Shown here: positions 9,007-13,128 of the stretch, one piece after another
Layout: every line of letters begins with the position of its first letter
How positions within the stretch are numbered: the first letter of the stretch is position 1
From: Solirubrobacterales bacterium
GTDB lineage: Bacteria > Actinomycetota > Thermoleophilia > Solirubrobacterales > Solirubrobacteraceae
Direction: 5' to 3'
Assembly (NCBI GenBank): GCA_013695395.1
Contig: JACDAP010000140.1
Span: 1-13,128, forward strand
Length of the DNA: 13,128 nt
The notes under the pieces: model-generated
Databases searched by the model: none
Told to the model about the DNA's origin: nothing
The model's input: the letters and a program-made list of their open reading frames with translations, nothing else
Position numbers and translations under genes: made by a program

Positions 9007-10995
9007 TCACCCCGGCACGCCCTGGTTGCGGTTCCACTCGATCCAGCCGCAGCCCGCGCGCCCGTCGGCCGCGGTGACCTTGCACATCGCGCGAGGGAAG
9101 TGCGAGACGCGGCCGTCGGGAGCCTCGAGGCGGATCGCACCGAAGGCCACCGGCTCGATCCTGAGCTCGAGCGGTCCCGGCTCGCTCACGGTGCTCGCGC
9201 TCGTGATGAGCCCGTCGGCGGCCACCTCCTCGCTCGCGTGCAGTGAAGTGAGCTCGGTGACCTCGCCGTCCTTCTGCACGTAGCCGACGCCGTAGCCCGG
9301 CATCGACGGCACCGCGACCGCGTGGGTGTGCGTGCCGTCCTCGAGGTGCAGTCCGTTCCACATCCAGTCGGTCGCGAACCAGTCCCGTGCGCCCCAGGAG
9401 TGGTCGCGCTGGCCCGGGCCCGCGAAGGCGATCTCCTCGTCGCCGATCCGGAGGCTCCCGGTGACCCGGCAGGGGATCTCGTAGCGGGTCGCCTGGCGCC
9501 ACTGGTAGGGGACGCCGACCGTCTCCCACACGAGGTCGAGCGCGATCTCGACGGGTGCGCCCGATTCGCCGCGGAGCGGTGCCGCGGGGTCCTCGTGGGC
9601 CTGCGCGGTGCCGGTGACCACGACGCGGAAGCGCTCGAGCGGTACCTCGCAGTGCTGCTCGACGCGCAGCCCCTCGACGGCGATCATCTGCGTGTCGTCC
9701 TCGACCGCGGGTAGCGGCGCGGCGGCGTCGACGAGCATGATCGACGGGCGGCCGGGGCCGGTGACGCAGGTGCTCAGCAGCGCCGCGTCGCGGTTCGGCA
9801 TGCGACCCAGGCGGTGGTAGAGGCCGACGCCCCCGTCGTCGCTGATCGCGTCGAAGTACCAGCTCTCGTTCCACGTGTCCTCGCCGCCGGGCGCGTGGCG
9901 GCCTTCGTCCTCCGGATCGGGGCGCAGCGCGGTCGGCTTGTCCGCCGGGTCGGGGAGCAGGGTGAGCGCGTCGAGGTCGAGCACCTGCTGGGCGTGGCGG
10001 CCGAGGACCGCCATGAACATGTCGTCGCCCCGGTCGGTCCGCTCGACGACCATCGCGGCGACGATCGCCATGAGGATCCCGCCGAAGCACTGGCGGCGGT
10101 ACTCCTCCCAGGCGAGCTCGTAGGAGACCGAGTGGACGCCCTGGGCGACGACCTCGTCGTGCCAGAGGCGGACGAGCTCCTCCTCGTGCGCGCGACGCTC
10201 CTCGGGCGAGAAGGAGCTGCCGACGAAGTAGGCGAGGTCGGCGAGCGCGGGGCCCCAGGAGACCGTCTGCCAGTCGACGACGCGGCAGTCGGCCTGGCCG
10301 TCCTCGAAGAGGAGGTTGTCGAGCCGGTAGTCGCCGTGGATGAGGCCGAGCGGCGGGCGGCGGTCGGCCACCCAGGCGTCGAGCACCGCGACGAACGTGC
10401 GGCAGACCTCCGCGTGCTCGGGCGCGACCCGATCGCCGTAACGCTCGAGGAAGCCGGGCAGGAGCGCCGTGGTGAGCGCCTGGTCGAGCGGATTGGGGAG
10501 GTTGAGGAAGCTCTCGCTGCCCACGTGCAGGTCCCCGAGTACGGGCGCCTGGATGCGGGCCAGTGCCCGGACGGCGCTGCGGGCCTGCTCGATGCTCGCG
10601 CCCGCGATCTGGTCACCCTGCGCGGCGCCGGCGATGTCCTCGAGCACGAGCGTGAACCAGCCCTCCGCCTCGTCGTAGGCGGCGTGCAGGCAGCCGACGA
10701 GTGGGGCGCCGATCCGGGGGGCGAGGTGCTCGTAGAAGGCGACCTCCCGCCGGTAGGCGCCCATGCCGACCCCGGTGCCGCGGCTGTTCTCGTCGGTCGA
10801 GGCGAGCTTCACCACCACGCTCTCCGGCTGCGCACCGTCGGCGAAGCGGACCCGGTGGTTCTGGCTCATCTGCCCGGTCCCGATCGCCTGGATCGAGGCC
10901 ACCTGCGCTCCGGGGCGGTCGAGCACCGCGGCGAAGTACTCCGGGGTCAGGTCGGCGACGGTCGCGGCGACGGGGGCGGGGCGGGTGTTCGACAT
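9007..10995 (-). CDS. APH/CHK-like kinase fused to a CrtC/AttH-like (DUF7064/7065-type) domain
   Basis: A 662-residue two-part protein. Residues 1-345 have the aminoglycoside-phosphotransferase/choline-kinase-like fold: lysine K63 in VVVKLAS, E84 in YRREVAFYEH, the hinge LVLEDI (116-121), the catalytic loop LIHGDYRLDNLLF (218-230, D222 and N227) and the Mg-binding VVDWQTVSWGPALADLAYFVG (239-259, D241). All kinase residues are present, so it should be active on a small molecule rather than a protein. Residues about 372-662 resemble the hydroxyneurosporene-synthase/AttH-like lipocalin-type domains now split as DUF7065 and DUF7064: TWNESWYFD (374-382) and GPGQRDHSWGARDW (526-539). The linker (346-371) is Pro/Asp-rich. 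No signal peptide is seen. The ATG start lacks a clear Shine-Dalgarno; the N-terminus VADLTPEYFAAVL is typical of such kinases, which supports it. The aldo/keto reductase gene follows closely. The substrate is unknown; antibiotic resistance should not be assumed. Confidence 0.85.
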   Translation of the reverse strand: MSNTRPAPVAATVADLTPEYFAAVLDRPGAQVASIQAIGTGQMSQNHRVRFADGAQPESVVVKLASTDENSRGTGVGMGAYRREVAFYEHLAPRIGAPLVGCLHAAYDEAEGWFTLVLEDIAGAAQGDQIAGASIEQARSAVRALARIQAPVLGDLHVGSESFLNLPNPLDQALTTALLPGFLERYGDRVAPEHAEVCRTFVAVLDAWVADRRPPLGLIHGDYRLDNLLFEDGQADCRVVDWQTVSWGPALADLAYFVGSSFSPEERRAHEEELVRLWHDEVVAQGVHSVSYELAWEEYRRQCFGGILMAIVAAMVVERTDRGDDMFMAVLGRHAQQVLDLDALTLLPDPADKPTALRPDPEDEGRHAPGGEDTWNESWYFDAISDDGGVGLYHRLGRMPNRDAALLSTCVTGPGRPSIMLVDAAAPLPAVEDDTQMIAVEGLRVEQHCEVPLERFRVVVTGTAQAHEDPAAPLRGESGAPVEIALDLVWETVGVPYQWRQATRYEIPCRVTGSLRIGDEEIAFAGPGQRDHSWGARDWFATDWMWNGLHLEDGTHTHAVAVPSMPGYGVGYVQKDGEVTELTSLHASEEVAADGLITSASTVSEPGPLELRIEPVAFGAIRLEAPDGRVSHFPRAMCKVTAADGRAGCGWIEWNRNQGVPG

Positions 10996-11066
10996 GCCCG
11001 AGTCTGTTCCACCGGGGTCTCACCGCGCAAGGAGGAGGTGGCGTGCGGGGGGCGGTGGGCGGGAAC

Positions 11067-11118
11067 GACAGCGGGCGTGAGAACGTGCCATCAGCACCCG
11101 TTTGCACGCCGGGAGTTC
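11067..11118. repeat. Paired palindromic repeat, locus 2, unit 1
   Basis: A 52-bp unit of the same family as at 7788, starting GACAGCGGGCGTG and ending CACGCCGGGAGTTC, with its core at 11074-11110 and a 7-nt loop. It shares GCCGGGAG near its right end with the first unit at locus 1. It lies 71 bp upstream of the kinase-fusion start. Confidence 0.9.
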
Positions 11119-11126
11119 GCCGTCCT

Positions 11127-11178
11127 CACAGCCGGCGTGGAAACGTGTCGCCAGTACCCGTTTCCACGCCCGGAGTTC
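11127..11178. repeat. Paired palindromic repeat, locus 2, unit 2
   Basis: A 52-bp unit starting CACAGCCGGCGTG and ending CACGCCCGGAGTTC, 60 bp after its partner with an 8-bp spacer (11119-11126). This is the best-paired copy: GGCGTGGAAACGTGT pairs with ACCCGTTTCCACGCC at 14 of 15 positions (core 11134-11170). It shares GCCCGGAG with the second unit at locus 1. Confidence 0.9.
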
Positions 11179-11240
11179 GCGGCGACGCCGTGCGTCGCTC
11201 CGATCCATGCGTGCGGCGGTACCCCATCCGTTGCTGCCGA

Positions 11241-11255
11241 TCCATTCCGAATGGA
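11241..11255. promoter_or_regulatory. TCCATTC-c-GAATGGA palindrome downstream of the exporter gene
   Basis: A perfect 7-bp dyad around one base, AT-richer than its surroundings, 22 nt past the exporter stop on the minus strand. CCGATCCAT occurs at 11237-11245, overlapping the left arm, and again at 11200-11208. It could be an operator or a short terminator-like hairpin, but a 1-nt loop is too tight for an RNA hairpin unless the inner pairs open. The rest of 11179-11277 shows nothing recognisable. Confidence 0.3.
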
Positions 11256-11277
11256 GCGATTGAGCGCGGCGGACCCG

Positions 11278-12033
11278 TCAGCGCAGCACCTGGACGATCG
11301 CGACCAGGCCGACGACGACCACGGCCGCGCGCAGGGCGGTGGGCGAGAGGCGCTGCCCGATGCGAGCGCCCAGCAGGCCACCCGCGGTCGCGCCGACCGC
11401 GATCAGCAGCGCGGCGAGCGGCTGCACGTCGGCGACGAGCAGGAAGACGATCGCCGCCGTCCCGTTCGCGGTCCCCGCCAGCAGGTTGCGCAGCGCGTTG
11501 ACCCGCTGGAGGTCCTCCGGCAGCGCGGTCCCGAGCAGGGCGAACAGCAGAACGCCCTGCGCGGCGCCGAAGTAGCCGCCGTAGACGCCCGTCAGGCCGA
11601 CGCCGCCGCGGAGCGCGCGGCCGTCGGGCGTGGTGCCCGCGGCAGACCGCCGCTCGAGGATCGCCCGGGAGATCCGCGGCTGGAAGGCGACGAGCACGAG
11701 CGCGACCGCGATGAGCACCGGGACGATCACCCGGAACACGCTCGCGGGAAGCTCGAGCAGCAGGATCGAGCCGACGAGCGCGCCCATCGCGCTGAAGGCG
11801 GCGAAGCCGAGCGCCCAGCGCCAGTGGCCGCGCAGCCGCTTCCGGTATCCGTAGACCGCAGCGACCGAGCCCGGCACGAGCCCGACCGTGTTCGTCACGT
11901 TCGCGACCACCGGTGCGTACCCGAGCGAGAGCAGCACCGGGAAGGTGATGAGCGTCCCCGAGCCGATGACGCCGTTGATCGTCCCGGCGGCCAGGCCCGC
12001 GGCGAGCACGTAGATCGCCTCCAGCGTCGTCAC
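11278..12033 (-). CDS. TSUP family (TauE/SafE-like) membrane exporter/permease
   Basis: A 251-residue integral membrane protein of the TauE/SafE/TSUP family, which moves sulfite, sulfoacetate or other sulfur-containing organic anions across the plasma membrane. It has the internal duplication of the family: [22 protein letters not shown] (17-38) followed by [15 protein letters not shown] (42-56), echoed by [20 protein letters not shown] (149-168) followed by [20 protein letters not shown] (175-194). About eight hydrophobic segments are visible, with a polar central loop (118-142). The frame is open up to 12111, but that start would overlap the divergent helicase gene. The GTG at 12033 gives [13 protein letters not shown], a normal TSUP N-terminus, with AGGA about 9 nt upstream. 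No sulfur-metabolism gene is adjacent, so the substrate is open. Confidence 0.88.
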   Translation of the reverse strand: MTTLEAIYVLAAGLAAGTINGVIGSGTLITFPVLLSLGYAPVVANVTNTVGLVPGSVAAVYGYRKRLRGHWRWALGFAAFSAMGALVGSILLLELPASVFRVIVPVLIAVALVLVAFQPRISRAILERRSAAGTTPDGRALRGGVGLTGVYGGYFGAAQGVLLFALLGTALPEDLQRVNALRNLLAGTANGTAAIVFLLVADVQPLAALLIAVGATAGGLLGARIGQRLSPTALRAAVVVVGLVAIVQVLR

Positions 12034-12082
12034 CGGGGGAGTCCTAGCAGCAGCCCGCCCGGCTAGCGTGAGCGCACGACCG
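12034..12082. promoter_or_regulatory. Shared divergent promoter space
   Basis: Only 49 bp separate the exporter GTG (minus strand) from the helicase ATG (plus strand), or 34 bp if the helicase uses the in-frame GTG at 12068. Promoters for both genes must overlap each other or lie inside the neighbouring coding sequence. A weak CTAGC/GCTAG dyad (12044-12048, 12062-12066) is present. No convincing -10/-35 pair is seen. Confidence 0.3.
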
Positions 12083-13128
12083 ATGAGCCTCCTCGCCGCC
12101 CTTCCCCTCACCCCCGGCGCCGACGAGCTCTACGAGGCGTTCACCGGATGGGCGCAGGAGCAGGGCACGACGCTCTACGCCCACCAGGAGGAGGCGGCGA
12201 TCGAGCTCTTCAGCGGCAACAACCTCGTGCTCGCCACGCCGACCGGCTCGGGCAAGTCCCTGGTCGCGGTGGCCGCCCACTTCGCCGCGCTGGCCGAGGA
12301 CCGCACGACGTTCTACACGGCGCCGATCAAGGCGCTCGTGAGCGAGAAGTTCTTCGCGCTGTGCCGGGACTTCGGTGCCGAGAACGTCGGGATGCTCACC
12401 GGGGACGCGTCGGTCAACCCGGACGCGCCGATCATCTGCTGCACCGCCGAGGTGCTCGCGAACATCGCGCTGCGCGAGGGGCCGGGCGCGGACGTCGGCC
12501 AGGTCGTCATGGACGAGTTCCACTACTACGCCGACGGGCAGCGCGGCTGGGCCTGGCAGGTGCCGCTGCTCTGCCTCCCGAACGCCCAGTTCGTGCTCAT
12601 GTCCGCGACGCTCGGCGACGTGACGAAGATCGCCGAGGACCTCACCGTGCGGACCGGGCGGGAGACCGCGGTGATCGCGGGGATCGAGCGTCCGGTGCCG
12701 CTCACCCACGCCTGGTCGCTCCAGCCGCTGCACGAGCTGCTCGAGGAGCTCGTCGAGCAGGACCGGGCTCCGATCTACGTCGTCCACTTCACCCAGGCCT
12801 CGGCGCTCGAGCGCGCGCAGTCGCTGCTCTCCGCGAAGCTCTGCACGCGCGAGGAGCGCGACGCGATCGCCGAGGAGATCGGGGCCTTCCGGTTCACCGC
12901 GGGCTTCGGGCGCGTGCTCTCCAAGCTCGTCCGCGGCGGAATCGGAGTCCACCACGCGGGGATGCTCCCGCGCTACCGACGCCTCGTCGAGCAGCTCGCC
13001 CAGGCCGGGCTGCTCAAGGTGATCTGCGGCACCGACACGCTCGGCGTCGGCATCAACGTCCCGATCCGCACCGTGGTCTTCACCGCGCTGGCGAAGTTCG
13101 ACGGCACCCGGACGCGGCTGCTGAAGGT
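12083..13128 (+). CDS. DExH-box superfamily 2 helicase, Ski2-like (DUF3516-type), 3' end missing
   Basis: The first 348 codons of an ATP-dependent nucleic-acid helicase; the frame is open at the window edge. The core motifs are in order: Q-like AHQEEAA (33-39), Walker [10 protein letters not shown] (51-59), [12 protein letters not shown] (79-90, motif Ia), LTGDASVN (105-112), [10 protein letters not shown] (119-128), motif II MDEFHYY (143-149, a DEFH variant of DExH), motif III LMSATLG (172-178), VVHFTQAS (233-240, motif IV region), [11 protein letters not shown] (289-299) and motif [19 protein letters not shown] (316-333). The Ski2-type VHHAG and the DEFHYY box match, as I recall, the actinobacterial helicases whose C-terminus carries DUF3516; that part lies beyond the window. 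Start: the ATG at 12083 or the in-frame GTG at 12068 (five codons longer); neither has a strong Shine-Dalgarno. A role in RNA turnover or DNA repair cannot be distinguished from sequence. Confidence 0.9.
   Translation, partial: MSLLAALPLTPGADELYEAFTGWAQEQGTTLYAHQEEAAIELFSGNNLVLATPTGSGKSLVAVAAHFAALAEDRTTFYTAPIKALVSEKFFALCRDFGAENVGMLTGDASVNPDAPIICCTAEVLANIALREGPGADVGQVVMDEFHYYADGQRGWAWQVPLLCLPNAQFVLMSATLGDVTKIAEDLTVRTGRETAVIAGIERPVPLTHAWSLQPLHELLEELVEQDRAPIYVVHFTQASALERAQSLLSAKLCTREERDAIAEEIGAFRFTAGFGRVLSKLVRGGIGVHHAGMLPRYRRLVEQLAQAGLLKVICGTDTLGVGINVPIRTVVFTALAKFDGTRTRLLK

Noticed and set aside
9007..10995. Reading the kinase domain as an aminoglycoside-resistance gene
   Set aside because: The APH fold is shared by many metabolic kinases, and the fused CrtC/AttH-like domain and reductase neighbour point to metabolism rather than resistance.
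9814..12066. A 750-codon plus-strand open frame across the kinase fusion, the repeat locus and the exporter
   Set aside because: It crosses an intergenic repeat and two real minus-strand genes, and shows only low-complexity acidic/basic composition.

Overview
The window is very GC-rich, with G/C at most third codon positions, and reads as actinobacterial chromosome. Three things point to the class Thermoleophilia (Solirubrobacterales-like). One is a secreted LVIVD/beta-propeller protein ending in a basic 'RRFTIRLP...RSGRTV...KTC' tail of the type I associate with that group. The others are the actinobacterial furA-katG pair and a Ski2-like helicase of the type that carries DUF3516. The placement is inference, not proof. 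I saw no tRNA, rRNA, integrase, transposase or CRISPR array.

Layout: (1) 75-947 (+) is a DUF5718-family protein of unknown function. It converges on the (-) strand pair furA (3754-3305) and katG (3294-1054), a peroxide-responsive regulator followed 10 bp later by the catalase-peroxidase it probably controls. (2) Divergent from furA is a CPA1-type cation/H+ antiporter (3898-5160, +), directly preceded by a possible 11-codon leader ORF whose stop abuts its ATG. It converges on a PlsC-like acyltransferase (5950-5246, -) across a perfect 10-bp inverted repeat. (3) The (-) strand continues with the secreted LVIVD-repeat protein (7738-5996), an aldo/keto reductase (8973-7915) and a kinase-like protein fused to a CrtC/AttH-like domain (10995-9007). 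The last two are close enough to be one transcript. (4) A TSUP/TauE-SafE-type exporter (12033-11278, -) diverges from a DExH helicase (12083 onward, +) that runs off the right edge.

The most distinctive structure is not a gene. Two intergenic sites (7788-7899 and 11067-11178) each carry a tandem pair of 52-bp imperfect palindromes. Both pairs have exactly 8 bp between units (60-bp period), unrelated spacer sequences, and the same 15-7-15 stem-loop-stem design. This resembles paired REP/BIME-type elements and I cannot match it to a named family.

The coding density is high. Apart from the repeat-bearing gaps, the non-coding stretches are short and mostly hold hairpins or shared promoter space. 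No intergenic gap exceeds 300 bases.
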